Source of the DNA: CAYMAT01 sp964388495
Lineage (GTDB): Bacteria; Patescibacteriota; Gracilibacteria; Peribacterales; Peribacteraceae
Reading direction: 5' to 3'
DNA length: 64,000 nucleotides
NCBI GenBank assembly: GCA_964388495.1
Contig: CAYMAT010000001.1
Span: 1-64,000, forward strand
In this document: positions 23,883 through 31,656 of the stretch, piece by piece
Numbering within the stretch: the stretch's first letter is position 1
Layout: each line of letters starts with the position of its first letter
Made by a program: the position numbers and the translations under genes
Notes under the pieces: generated by a model
Told to the model about the DNA's origin: nothing
What the model saw: only the letters and a program-made list of their open reading frames with translations
The model's database searches: none

Positions 23883-25330
23883 GCAATCCATTCAATGCCG
23901 TCTTTGGCAACCCACGCATCCGCGCCCTCCGGCCCGCGTGAACCGGCGGGGTAGGTGAGAAGCGGCGTCGACTCCTGTGCAAGATGATGCTGCAGCGGAT
24001 CAATGAATCTCCAGGAGGTGCCCACTTCGTCAAAGCTCAAAAACCATGTCTGCTTTCCGTGGATGGCTTCCAGAAGGAGCAATCCGTGCTCCGGCAGGCA
24101 GTCTCCCGTGCACACCAGAGGGTCCTCCATCACCAGCGGGCGGAAAGTCGGCGTTGTGCCGCCCACCTTGGTCTGCAGAAAGACGCGCATGCCCGCCTCC
24201 CCCTGCAGAATCATGTCCAGGCGGTTATTGGTGTTTCCCTCGCCCACGTTCCGCGATGCGTTAAAGACGATGGTCACACGTGTTTCCTTTTTGCCCATGC
24301 GCTTCCCGGAACGGAGATAGAAGGGCACGCCCTGCCACCGCGACTCGCGGGAGTTCAGCTTGAGCGCCACGTAGGTGTTGGTGCGAGAATTTTCCATCAC
24401 CCCCTCCTCCTCCCTGTAGCCCACCACGCTTTCCCCGCGCACGTTGCCGCCGGTGTACTGTCCCTGCAGCACCACCTCGGACAGGTTGGTGGCCGGCGGG
24501 AGATACAGCTGTGAGAGCGCGTAGAGCCGGCTTTCGCGGATGCCGTCCTCCGTGTCCTTGATGGGCATGGTGAGGAGCGATGTCATCATCAGCAGGTGGC
24601 TCTGCACCATGTCGCGCAGCGTGCCCGTGTGGTCAAAATATCCCGCACGGCCTTCCAGCCCCAGGGATTCCGATGCCGTCACCTCCACATGGTGGATGAG
24701 CGAGTTCTTCAGAAGGCGCTCGAGAATCGGGTTAGCATACCGGAGGTAATAGACGTTGCGCACGGCTTCCTTGCCCAGATAGTGGTCCAGCAGGAAAATC
24801 TCGTTTTCGGCAAAGCAGCTCTTGAGCGAATCCCGCACTTTTTCAAAGCTCGCGAGATCGTGTCCCACGGGTTTTTCCACAACGATGCGGAAGGGCATGC
24901 CCTTCCTGTGCATCCCGCCCCTGCAGATGTTATGGAGCACGTCGTTGAAGACGGTGGGCGGAATGGAGAGGTAGGCCAGGCGCACCCAGGAATCGTCACC
25001 CTTCTCTATTGCCTCCAGTTTTTTGGTGAGCGAGGCGAAATCCTCCGTGCGGTCATAGTTGCCCTGGTGGTAGTGCACGTGCGTCAAAAACTCGTCCACG
25101 GATTTCTTGTTCACTTCCGGCATCTGGGCATAGATGGATTCCTCCACCAGCAGACGGAAGGATTTCTGGTCCATGGCCGAACGGGCGAATCCCACAATGG
25201 CGTAATCCTTGGGGAAGCGTTTTTTGAGGGCCAGAATATAGAGCGCGGGGTAGATTTTGAGCTTGGCCAGGTTTCCCGATGCTCCAAAGAGCACAAAGGT
25301 GAACGGGCCGGGTGCGGCAAAGGGTTTCAT
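23879..25330 (-). CDS. zwf: glucose-6-phosphate 1-dehydrogenase
   Basis: Oxidises glucose-6-phosphate with NADP, feeding NADPH and pentoses. 483 residues. FVLFGASGNLAKLKIYPAL is the nucleotide-binding loop; FRIVVEKPVGHDL and FLLDHYLGKEAVRN hold the substrate-binding Lys and catalytic Asp-His-Tyr-Leu-Gly-Lys. NSLIHHVEVTASESLGLEGR is also conserved. It heads a leftward cluster: zwf, two small genes, pgl. A TACAAT box lies 12 bases before the ATG. A 6-phosphogluconate dehydrogenase gene is not in the window. Confidence 0.95.
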   Translation of the reverse strand: MKPFAAPGPFTFVLFGASGNLAKLKIYPALYILALKKRFPKDYAIVGFARSAMDQKSFRLLVEESIYAQMPEVNKKSVDEFLTHVHYHQGNYDRTEDFASLTKKLEAIEKGDDSWVRLAYLSIPPTVFNDVLHNICRGGMHRKGMPFRIVVEKPVGHDLASFEKVRDSLKSCFAENEIFLLDHYLGKEAVRNVYYLRYANPILERLLKNSLIHHVEVTASESLGLEGRAGYFDHTGTLRDMVQSHLLMMTSLLTMPIKDTEDGIRESRLYALSQLYLPPATNLSEVVLQGQYTGGNVRGESVVGYREEEGVMENSRTNTYVALKLNSRESRWQGVPFYLRSGKRMGKKETRVTIVFNASRNVGEGNTNNRLDMILQGEAGMRVFLQTKVGGTTPTFRPLVMEDPLVCTGDCLPEHGLLLLEAIHGKQTWFLSFDEVGTSWRFIDPLQHHLAQESTPLLTYPAGSRGPEGADAWVAKDGIEWIA

Positions 25331-25390
25331 AGAGGAGTTGTTATTGTAGCGGAGCGCGGGATGCTGTCAGCTGTTGTTCAGAAAGTTCCT

Positions 25391-25460
25391 TGGTTAATGA
25401 GTTATGAGTTATTGGTTCATGTTCAGAAAGGAAAAACGAAGAACCAATAACTCGTAAACC
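25391..25460. repeat. orphan period-7 palindrome with 22-base loop
   Basis: GAGTTATTGGTTC and GAACCAATAACTC are perfect 13-base inverted repeats. Outward, heptamers continue (GGTTAAT, GAGTTAT on the left; GTAAACC on the right). The period is the same as at the four-helix-bundle elements, but the core sequence differs and there is no gene in the loop. Confidence 0.65.
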
Positions 25461-25495
25461 GGCTCTTGCATTCATTTAACTCTGCACAGGCTCTT

Positions 25496-25535
25496 TCCAC
25501 ATCATCGCTTTTCAAAAGTGGCGTCGGGCGAGCGG
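25496..25535 (+). repeat. partial copy of the metK leader
   Basis: TCCACATCATCGC is identical to the start of the metK leader 576 bases downstream, and the following bases (TTTTCAAAAGTGGCGTCGGG against CTATCAAGAGTGGTGTCGAG) are similar, giving roughly 80% identity over about 36 bases. The later riboswitch parts are absent. The two copies bracket the hypothetical gene between them as direct repeats. Confidence 0.6.
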
Positions 25536-25657
25536 TGATTTTCATAATTTTTGCCAATGGTGACTGACTTCTTGAACGGCGCTCTCCACAGCGCTTCTTT
25601 GCGACGGTATCTCCAATTTCTGGACAACAGCCTGTTTGCTGTACAGCATATGCACTT

Positions 25658-26056
25658 ATGACACTTAGCAATGTTTTGGACAAAGCGTTAAAGGCCGCTG
25701 AAACGACTCTGCAACAAGGCAATCAACCTACTGTGATCATTTCGCGTCAGGCATTGCAGTGCCTCGTAGATACGTTGCGCGGTCGGCTTTTGCGGACTAC
25801 GCAGCCATGGCACGCGGATGCCATACCTCTCGTCGAAGATGAAAAAGAGGCAGACACTTCTTTTGCCCTCAATCCTGATGCCCTGACTGTGTCGGCGTTT
25901 CCGGAAATGTCTTTGCAGGAGCGTAAAGCTCTGGTTGTCGATGATCGAGCGACGACCGGGATGGAGCAAGAGGCCGAAGCCGAGCAGCGAAGAAAATATG
26001 GAGGGAAATTAATGTCCGTGGAGGACATCCTCCGTGAGGTGGACGAGGTTTCCTAG
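25658..26056 (+). CDS. hypothetical protein
   Basis: 132 residues, beginning MTLSNVLDKALKAAETTLQQ and ending MSVEDILREVDEVS; acidic overall with helical ends. No recognised domain, signal or membrane segment. It lies between the two copies of the metK leader sequence, as if it had been inserted or duplicated there. Coding is supported by the ATG, the charged composition and the absence of a better frame. Confidence 0.5.
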   Translation: MTLSNVLDKALKAAETTLQQGNQPTVIISRQALQCLVDTLRGRLLRTTQPWHADAIPLVEDEKEADTSFALNPDALTVSAFPEMSLQERKALVVDDRATTGMEQEAEAEQRRKYGGKLMSVEDILREVDEVS

Positions 26057-26079
26057 TATTGATACGATATATCCACATC

Positions 26080-26222
26080 ATCGCCTATCAAGAGTGGTGT
26101 CGAGTCAGCCTTCGCTCAGAGAGCTTTGGCCGACAGGGGAACTGGCCCCTTAGAGACATCCCCCAACCCCCGAAGCCTCGGGACGGTGGGAATTCCAGCC
26201 CCGCCAGGGGAGAGATATCACA
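26080..26222 (+). promoter_or_regulatory. SAM-I-clan riboswitch-like leader of metK
   Basis: The order of conserved pieces fits a SAM-I riboswitch: CTATCAAGAGTGGTGTCGAG (AUCAAGAGnGGUG), then GGAACTGGCCCCTTAGAGAC (core), then GACGGTGGGAATTCCAGCCC (GGUGnnAAUUCC), closing with GAGAGATA. Repression of metK by its own product is the usual logic. A GGAAGGG / CCCTTCC stem lies just before the metK ATG and could be the expression platform by hiding the start. Some core positions differ from the consensus, so a variant class is possible. Confidence 0.72.
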
Positions 26223-26276
26223 CGATCACTCTTCTCGAAGCGGGAAGGGCTTTTCATTCATTTCCCTTCCTCTTCC

Positions 26277-27447
26277 ATGTCCCACTTCTTTACGTCCGAA
26301 TCGGTGACCGAGGGTCACCCCGACAAGCTCTGCGACCAGATCAGCGATGCAGTGCTGGACTACGCGCTCAGCAAGGATCCGCAGTCGCACGTGGCGTGCG
26401 AGTGTCTGGCAACGACGGGCCTTGTGGTGGTTGCCGGCGAAATCCGCACCAACACCTACATCCCCATGGCCGACGTGGCTCGCAAAACGATCGAAGAGAT
26501 CGGTTACAACGACGGTATCTTCGGATTCGACCACAAGGCATGCGCCGTCATGGTGTGCGTGGGCGAGCAGAGCAATGACATCGCCCAGGGTGTGGATGCC
26601 GAGCAGAACAAGGAAAAGGAGCAGGGGGCCGGAGATCAGGGATTGATGTTCGGATTCGCTTGCGACGAAACGCCCGAACTCATGCCTCTTCCCATTTCCC
26701 TGGCGCACGGACTTACGCGCAAATTGGCCGAGGTGCGCAAGAAGAACGGCCTCAACTATCTCCGCCCGGACGGCAAAAGCCAGGTCACGGTCCAGTACAG
26801 CGATGATGGAAAGCCGGAGCGCTTGGACTGCGTGGTCATCAGCACGCAGCACGCGGATAACGTGACGCACGAGCAGATCTGCGCGGATATCAAAAAGCAC
26901 ATCATTGAGCCGGTCTGCGGCAAGTACATCGATGATAANNNNNNNNNNTAAAACCAAGTTCCACATCAACCCCACGGGACGCTTCGTCATTGGCGGCCCT
27001 CCGGGCGATTGCGGACTCACCGGCCGCAAGATCATCGTGGACACCTACGGCGGTTACAGCCGCCACGGTGGAGGTGCGTTCTCCGGCAAGGATCCCAGCA
27101 AGGTGGATCGCAGTGCAGCCTATGCTGCACGCTGGGTGGCAAAGCATGTCGTCAAAGCGGGCCTCTCCAAAAAGTGCGAGGTGCAGGTGGCGTACGCCAT
27201 TGGCGTGGCCGCGCCCGTCAGCATCCGCGTGGACACCTTCGGTACCGGGAAGATCGATGATCGGAAGATTGAAGAAGCCGTCAAAAAAGTGTTCGATCTT
27301 CGCCCCGCTGCCATCATCCGCGATCTCAACCTCCTCAAGCCCCAGTACCGCCAGCTGGCTGCCTACGGCCACATGGGCCGTGAGGACCTGGGCGTTGCAT
27401 GGGAGAAGTGCGACCGCGTGGACGCGCTTCTGAAGGCGGTGGCATAA
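26277..27447 (+). CDS. metK: S-adenosylmethionine synthetase (split by assembly gap)
   Basis: Makes SAM from methionine and [26 protein letters not shown] N-terminus, [16 protein letters not shown] (the GAGDQG signature) and, after the gap, [17 protein letters not shown] and [19 protein letters not shown] are all intact. The 10-N gap at 26939-26948 interrupts the frame. Its flanks share TAA, and merging them gives Tyr-Ile-Asp-Asp-Lys-Thr-Lys-Phe in frame, leaving a normal-length enzyme. A riboswitch-like leader lies directly upstream. Confidence 0.95.
26939..26948. other. assembly gap (10 N) with overlapping ends
   Basis: Left end GATGATAA and right start TAAAACC share TAA. Merging them restores the metK frame (GATGATAAAACCAAG, Asp-Asp-Lys-Thr-Lys) at the place where relatives show no extra residues. 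The overlap is short, so this case is less certain than the comM gap. Confidence 0.7.
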
Positions 27448-27535
27448 ACGATATTTTGGCTCTGAAAAACGCTTTCTGACCATCCCGGCCTCTGTTGTTC
27501 GACAATGGGACTGGGATGGCAGAGAGTGATTGCGG

Positions 27536-27892
27536 ATGTCTACAGCGAGTATCGACCATATCCGCAGACAGGTATTGGATCCCCAGGATTCCCTAAGTAA
27601 GTATGCAATGCTTGCGCGCTATCATGCAGACAAAATGGTGCGCGAAATTTTGAATGAATTCGCCAATGCTCTTTTTAAGCTATCCCAGTTGGAATCCAGC
27701 AGCTTCAATGCTCTCCGTGAGATATCGGACCAGCTGATGCATGTGAGTATCAACGACCCCCGTAGTGCCGTGCTTCCTGATTTTGTGAACGCTGTTTTTG
27801 ATAAATGCAAAATGATCACCTTAGACGAGGCGCTCAAAGCGTGCGCTTTTGAAGTGCAGAGCGAAGTGCGTGCGCTATTCAGGAAAAATTAA
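27536..27892 (+). CDS. hypothetical helical protein
   Basis: 118 residues, mostly helical by composition: SIDHIRRQVLDPQDSLSKYA, DKMVREILNEFANALFKLSQ, FVNAVFDKCKMITLDEAL. No recognised domain, signal or membrane segment. It lies between metK and the GGQ-domain gene on the same strand. The ATG used begins MSTAS; an earlier in-frame TTG adds two residues. Confidence 0.6.
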   Translation: MSTASIDHIRRQVLDPQDSLSKYAMLARYHADKMVREILNEFANALFKLSQLESSSFNALREISDQLMHVSINDPRSAVLPDFVNAVFDKCKMITLDEALKACAFEVQSEVRALFRKN

Positions 27893-27895
27893 GGA

Positions 27896-27923
27896 TTGTC
27901 GACGCTTTTCCCTCGTGTACTCT
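27896..27923 (+). promoter_or_regulatory. promoter of the GGQ-domain gene
   Basis: TTGTCG and TACTCT, 16 bases apart. The -10 ends 7 bases before the ATG, so the transcript would begin at or next to the start codon. Confidence 0.55.
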
Positions 27924-27930
27924 ACGTGCC

Positions 27931-28341
27931 ATGCCTTTCCCCGAGGGTCTTCCGGAAAATTTTGTTGAACGTGCTGGCCGCGCAGGTCTGAAGGCGGAGG
28001 ATGTGGAGGAATTTTTCGCGCGCGGGCACGGCAAGGGCGGGCAGAACCGGAACAAGCGCAGCACGTCCGTGCAGCTGCGTCACGTGCCCACGGGCATCAT
28101 CGTCCGCTGCGAGCACGAGCGCATGCAGCACCAGAACCGCATGCAGGCGTGGGAACACCTGATCATGGCTATAGAAGAGGAGCGCGAGCGTCAGGAGCAA
28201 ATGAACGCCTACCAGCACTTTTTGGAGCGCAAGGAGCATGCGCGTCCATCGCCCTTCGCCAAAGAGCACATGCTGCATGAAAAGCGGCACCAGAAGAAAA
28301 AGAAGGAGAGAAGGGCCGTTCCCGAACAGCCTCAGGAGTGA
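27931..28341 (+). CDS. class I release-factor-like GGQ protein
   Basis: 136 residues holding only the RF-1 catalytic domain. RGHGKGGQNRNKRSTSVQL is the Gly-Gly-Gln loop that triggers peptidyl-tRNA hydrolysis, followed by HVPTGIIVRCEHERMQHQNR. The C-terminus is very basic (KRHQKKKKERR), as in ribosome-rescue factors such as ArfB/YaeJ, whose tail enters the empty mRNA channel. No codon-recognition domain is present. Ribosome rescue is therefore likelier than termination. Confidence 0.85.
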   Translation: MPFPEGLPENFVERAGRAGLKAEDVEEFFARGHGKGGQNRNKRSTSVQLRHVPTGIIVRCEHERMQHQNRMQAWEHLIMAIEEERERQEQMNAYQHFLERKEHARPSPFAKEHMLHEKRHQKKKKERRAVPEQPQE

Positions 28342-28349
28342 GGGGTAGA

Positions 28350-28670
28350 TCAGGACAAAACTTCCTCCTCGTCTAGGAGGTTGGCTGTTTCTTCTGCCTG
28401 TGCGCAAAGCCGGTCGTGAAAGTTTTTTAGAGTGAGTATCTCCTGGGGGGTCCCCGTAAAGGAAATGGAACCGTGTGAGGCGAAGACTTGATAGTCCGCG
28501 CTTGAGAGGCTGTCAGCGCGAATGTTCTGCGCCAACCAATCCAATGCAGCCTGTCTTCTTTGCAGGACACCGGGAACAGACGAGGAGTCGGAGGTGTTTT
28601 TCTCCCATTCACTCACAAGGACATCCATGCGCTCCACGGGCAGGATCATGTGGGTAGCGTCTGATTCCAT
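28350..28670 (-). CDS. hypothetical protein, tandem paralogue 1
   Basis: 106 residues (MESDATHMILPVERMDVLVS onward). LVSEWEKN, ALDWLAQNIRADSLSSADYQVFASHGSISFTG and the following LTLKNFHDRL align with the gene immediately upstream (LVAEWEKT, TLEWLASQITRDLQLRAQFNVFPGKGSLAYYG, AIREYCSI). The two are tandem duplicates that have diverged strongly. No known domain. A longer start would overlap the upstream gene. Confidence 0.62.
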   Translation of the reverse strand: MESDATHMILPVERMDVLVSEWEKNTSDSSSVPGVLQRRQAALDWLAQNIRADSLSSADYQVFASHGSISFTGTPQEILTLKNFHDRLCAQAEETANLLDEEEVLS

Positions 28671-28693
28671 GTGTTCATTGTAGACGGCTTTCT

Positions 28694-28984
28694 TCAGTCC
28701 ACAACAGTGCACACCAGACGCTTATCTTTTATGCTGCAGTATTCCCTGATGGCCGTGACGGCCTTTCTGGATCCGTAGTAGGCCAGACTGCCTTTGCCGG
28801 GGAATACGTTGAACTGCGCGCGCAGCTGCAGATCACGCGTGATCTGGGAAGCAAGCCACTCCAGTGTCCGGATGCGCTTGTGCGTATTGTCACAGATATT
28901 CTTGGAGACGGGCACGGTTTTCTCCCATTCCGCGACCAGGGAACCCAGGTCGTGCGTGTCGATGATGGCGTGTAACAGGCTCAT
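28694..28984 (-). CDS. hypothetical protein, tandem paralogue 2
   Basis: 96 residues (MSLLHAIIDTHDLGSLVAEW onward), homologous to the gene downstream as described there. Shared features are an Ala/Ser-Glu-Trp-Glu-Lys motif, a Leu-Trp/Asp-Trp-Leu-Ala helix and a Gly-Ser-Ile/Leu strand. No family is recognised. An upstream ATG twenty codons earlier is possible. Confidence 0.62.
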   Translation of the reverse strand: MSLLHAIIDTHDLGSLVAEWEKTVPVSKNICDNTHKRIRTLEWLASQITRDLQLRAQFNVFPGKGSLAYYGSRKAVTAIREYCSIKDKRLVCTVVD

Positions 28985-29040
28985 GGGGCGGCGGATTATT
29001 GCCGCACATGCACCGTTGCACAAGTACATTTTTTTTGGCG

Positions 29041-31035
29041 TCAATTCTTCCCCTCTATGGACGTTCCCGGGTAGTAATACGAGAGGATCTGCTCGGCGGT
29101 TTTACCCTGTTCGGCCTGCCCCTCCGCCCCGCAGCCGCTCATCCCCACGCCGTGCCCGGAGAGGGGTTTGCCGGCGCACCACGGATCATCCTTGGCGGAG
29201 AAAATCTGGGCAAAGGGGAAATTGTTCCATCCAGCCTGCGCGGGGGATTTGGTCCGTCCGTCGTCGCTACTAAAGTACGGCGGCTTGATGATCTGTCCCT
29301 GGTACGTGAGCACGTTATTGGCCGTGCTCCGCACCGCGCGTACCCACTGCGGATTCTGGGATTCATTCAGTGCTCCCCGGTACAGCTGGAATTCCGCAGG
29401 GGAATCGGAGCCGTCGTAGGGCTTGCCGGGGAATTTCCGGTTTGCAGGGTCCATGTAATAACGTGCGTACGTGCGTGCGGCCACGGCAAAGGCGCGCTGC
29501 TTCTCGTACGGCTCGGTATCCGGCTCTTCGGCAATACCCGCCATGTAGTCCTCCAGAGGTAGCTCATTGATCAGCGTCAGGGATCCATTGATGACTTGGC
29601 ATTCAATCACGCCGTGGTATTCACGCGGAACTGTGAATGCGTTTTCCACGCGCACGTTGCCGTCGGCTGCGCTCAGGCGCAGTACAGAGTCTGTAGTCGT
29701 CGTCGTGCCCAGGGCCGCACATCTGCCGTTCTGAACCGTCAGACTGACGCGGTTCTCGTTCACGGAACTGCCGCGCGCGTCGGTCACCAGAATACCGTTC
29801 TGTGCCGAGAGTGCGGGACTGCCCGCAAGTTCGGCTGTCAGTCGCACGCGGATCACGGAAGAATCGGCGGTCGGAAAGTACGGTGACAGGGAGGATGTGG
29901 ACGATGAGAATGCGCGCGTACTCACGGTCACGCGCTGCGTGGGGCGTGTGGCGAGTGCGGGATTGTCCGCGGGCCGCGTCCAGGTGGTGGGGACGGAGGA
30001 AGCCGCACGGCCGCGGATGGTCTTGCCGGAGGATTCCAATGCGTAGGCGATGGAGCCTATCCGCAGCGCCATTTCCCCGCGTTCCAGCGGCACCTTCACC
30101 TTCACGCGCACCATGATCGCCTGTCCTTTTGTCACCTTTTGCGGTGCACGCAGGTCGCCGCGGACGGAGACGTACTTGTCCTCCATTTCCTGGGACACGT
30201 CCACGCCAATGGTCCGCACCACGCGGGCAATACGGCTGTTCTTGCTGATATCGCGCGGGGCGCGGAAATACACGGGGATCACCACTTCACTGCCGGGTCG
30301 AACATTGAGCGCCGTGTCCCCCAAAGGCGCAAGACCGTCGCTTGCGGTGACGATGACCGTCTTCAATTCCTCCGGATCATCGGGGAGGGTCTGGGGGTAG
30401 GGTTTGTTGGCCAGGGGCGGAGCCGTTTCCAGGGGGGCGGGGAAGGCGATGGCCAGGGTGATCTTGTTTTCGCGCACGTGGCTGCGGAACTGGTTTAACA
30501 CGCTCCAGAGCGTGTAGCCGGGACAATCGGTGCTCAGAAGATCGCGGTGGCCCACAATCGGCGGCAGGTGTTTGCCGTGGAAGACCGTCTCCTGGTTCAT
30601 ATTGATCTGGTACTTGTCGGTCAGGGTCTTCATCAGCCATTGCAGGCTCAGCGCCTGCGCCGGCGTGGGCTGCTCAATCTCAAAGTTCCCCATCAGCGCA
30701 ATGCCTATGGTCCCCACGTTGTTGCAGTACGCGTGTCCGCCAATGACGTAGTCGCCGCCCGCGCGCCCCTCGTAAATCTGCCCCTGCGGATCAATCATGT
30801 AGTGGTAACCGATATCCCCCCATCCGCGATTCACCGCATGATATTGGTACAGGGCGCGCATCATCTCCAGCCCCGAGCGCGTCTCGCCTTCCTGCCGGCC
30901 CGCAGTGTGGTGCACCACGATCATGCGGATCTGCTTGGAATATTCCTCCGGCCACAGGAGCGTCTGGCCGTTGTAGGTCTTGTGAATCACGCCGGATTTT
31001 TTGAACTCCTCCGGATAGTTTAAGCCTGGTTGCAT
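29041..31035 (-). CDS. amidase/SpoIID protein, C-terminal frame
   Basis: Peptidoglycan hydrolase region. Residues after NYPEEFKKSG form an Amidase_2/PGRP domain: IRMIVVHHTAGR with the zinc His, IGYHYMIDPQGQIYEGRAG, and VGHRDLLSTDCPG with the second ligands. A middle part of about 230 residues is beta-rich. The end is a SpoIID/LytB domain (LPLEDYMAGIAEEPDTEPYEKQRAFAVAARTYARYY, GHGVGMSGCGAEGQAEQGKTAEQIL). The domain's expected N-terminus (RQEWGADESL) lies in the overlapping upstream frame. Translation could restart at an ATG 16 bases inside that frame, or the split is a one-base error. Confidence 0.85.
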   Translation of the reverse strand: MQPGLNYPEEFKKSGVIHKTYNGQTLLWPEEYSKQIRMIVVHHTAGRQEGETRSGLEMMRALYQYHAVNRGWGDIGYHYMIDPQGQIYEGRAGGDYVIGGHAYCNNVGTIGIALMGNFEIEQPTPAQALSLQWLMKTLTDKYQINMNQETVFHGKHLPPIVGHRDLLSTDCPGYTLWSVLNQFRSHVRENKITLAIAFPAPLETAPPLANKPYPQTLPDDPEELKTVIVTASDGLAPLGDTALNVRPGSEVVIPVYFRAPRDISKNSRIARVVRTIGVDVSQEMEDKYVSVRGDLRAPQKVTKGQAIMVRVKVKVPLERGEMALRIGSIAYALESSGKTIRGRAASSVPTTWTRPADNPALATRPTQRVTVSTRAFSSSTSSLSPYFPTADSSVIRVRLTAELAGSPALSAQNGILVTDARGSSVNENRVSLTVQNGRCAALGTTTTTDSVLRLSAADGNVRVENAFTVPREYHGVIECQVINGSLTLINELPLEDYMAGIAEEPDTEPYEKQRAFAVAARTYARYYMDPANRKFPGKPYDGSDSPAEFQLYRGALNESQNPQWVRAVRSTANNVLTYQGQIIKPPYFSSDDGRTKSPAQAGWNNFPFAQIFSAKDDPWCAGKPLSGHGVGMSGCGAEGQAEQGKTAEQILSYYYPGTSIEGKN

Positions 31036-31553
31036 TCCTTCACGCGTGCGGAATCGGTGACGGGAGCCTCGCCCCTGTCCGTTTCCGAGGAAGACGAGCT
31101 GGATGAGGAAGAGGGCTCCGTTCTGTACAGGCGCAGCGATTCGTCCGCCCCCCACTCCTGGCGCGTCAGGATGTGGTGGTCCGGCACGGACGCATCCAGC
31201 GATGCCACCTCGTATCTGGCCGGGGCGTCCGAGACGCGTATGGGGTGAATGGCTTGTGGCTCACCCCCGCGGAATTCAACACTCCGTATCCTGGTCTTGA
31301 ACATCGCTAGATTGGATTCCCGGAGCGAGGGGTCCTGCTCGTTCTCCACATTGAGCGCCTGCCACGGTCCCCAGCCGTTGCCTTCAAATCCGCGCACTTC
31401 CACTGTCTGATTACCGGAAATCGTGACGCTCAATCCATCAATCGGCGGGTCAAAATCGCGCACGTCCCCCGCAGAATCCGCCGCTCCCGCAAAAACCGGG
31501 AACATGCTGCTCAGGAACACCACGGTGAGAAAACGGGCGGCTGCTCGTCGCAT
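31020..31553 (-). CDS. amidase/SpoIID protein, N-terminal frame with signal peptide
   Basis: 177 residues: signal peptide (MRRAAARFLTVVFLSSMF, cleavage near AGA), a beta-rich domain of about 100 residues, then TRQEWGADESLRLY, the start of a PGRP-type amidase domain, a serine linker and SARVKECNQA before the stop. The rest of the amidase continues in the -1 frame. One extra T in the TTAAAC stretch near the stop would fuse the two frames into one protein of about 840 residues. A TATACT box ends 7 bases before the ATG. Confidence 0.82.
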   Translation of the reverse strand: MRRAAARFLTVVFLSSMFPVFAGAADSAGDVRDFDPPIDGLSVTISGNQTVEVRGFEGNGWGPWQALNVENEQDPSLRESNLAMFKTRIRSVEFRGGEPQAIHPIRVSDAPARYEVASLDASVPDHHILTRQEWGADESLRLYRTEPSSSSSSSSSETDRGEAPVTDSARVKECNQA

Positions 31554-31656
31554 GGGATGCAGTATAGCGATTCAGTTTTTCGGCAGCAGCAAAAGACAAA
31601 AGTTTTCCTGTGTCGCAGATTCTGGACAATATTACGGGAAAGAACAGAGTAGCGGC

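Larger units (their letters stand above)
25331..25657. other. 327-base non-coding stretch
   Basis: Contains the period-7 palindrome and the riboswitch-like fragment listed separately, plus a small perfect hairpin (GCGCT / AGCGC) near 25580. Frames on either strand are short and cross these elements; I see no gene. Confidence 0.6.

Noticed and set aside
25423..25722. Minus-strand frame upstream of the 25.7 kb hypothetical gene
   Set aside because: It spans the heptad palindrome and the duplicated metK leader fragment, and its translation is not protein-like.
26059..26307. Short plus-strand frame upstream of metK
   Set aside because: It lies across the riboswitch-like leader and overlaps the metK start; structure explains the sequence better than coding.
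31015..31040. Programmed -1 frameshift at a classic slippery heptamer in the amidase gene
   Set aside because: The stretch resembles TTTAAAC but has only two T in the upstream frame and pairing after a slip would be poor; a missing base or restart is simpler. Kept only as an option in the finding.
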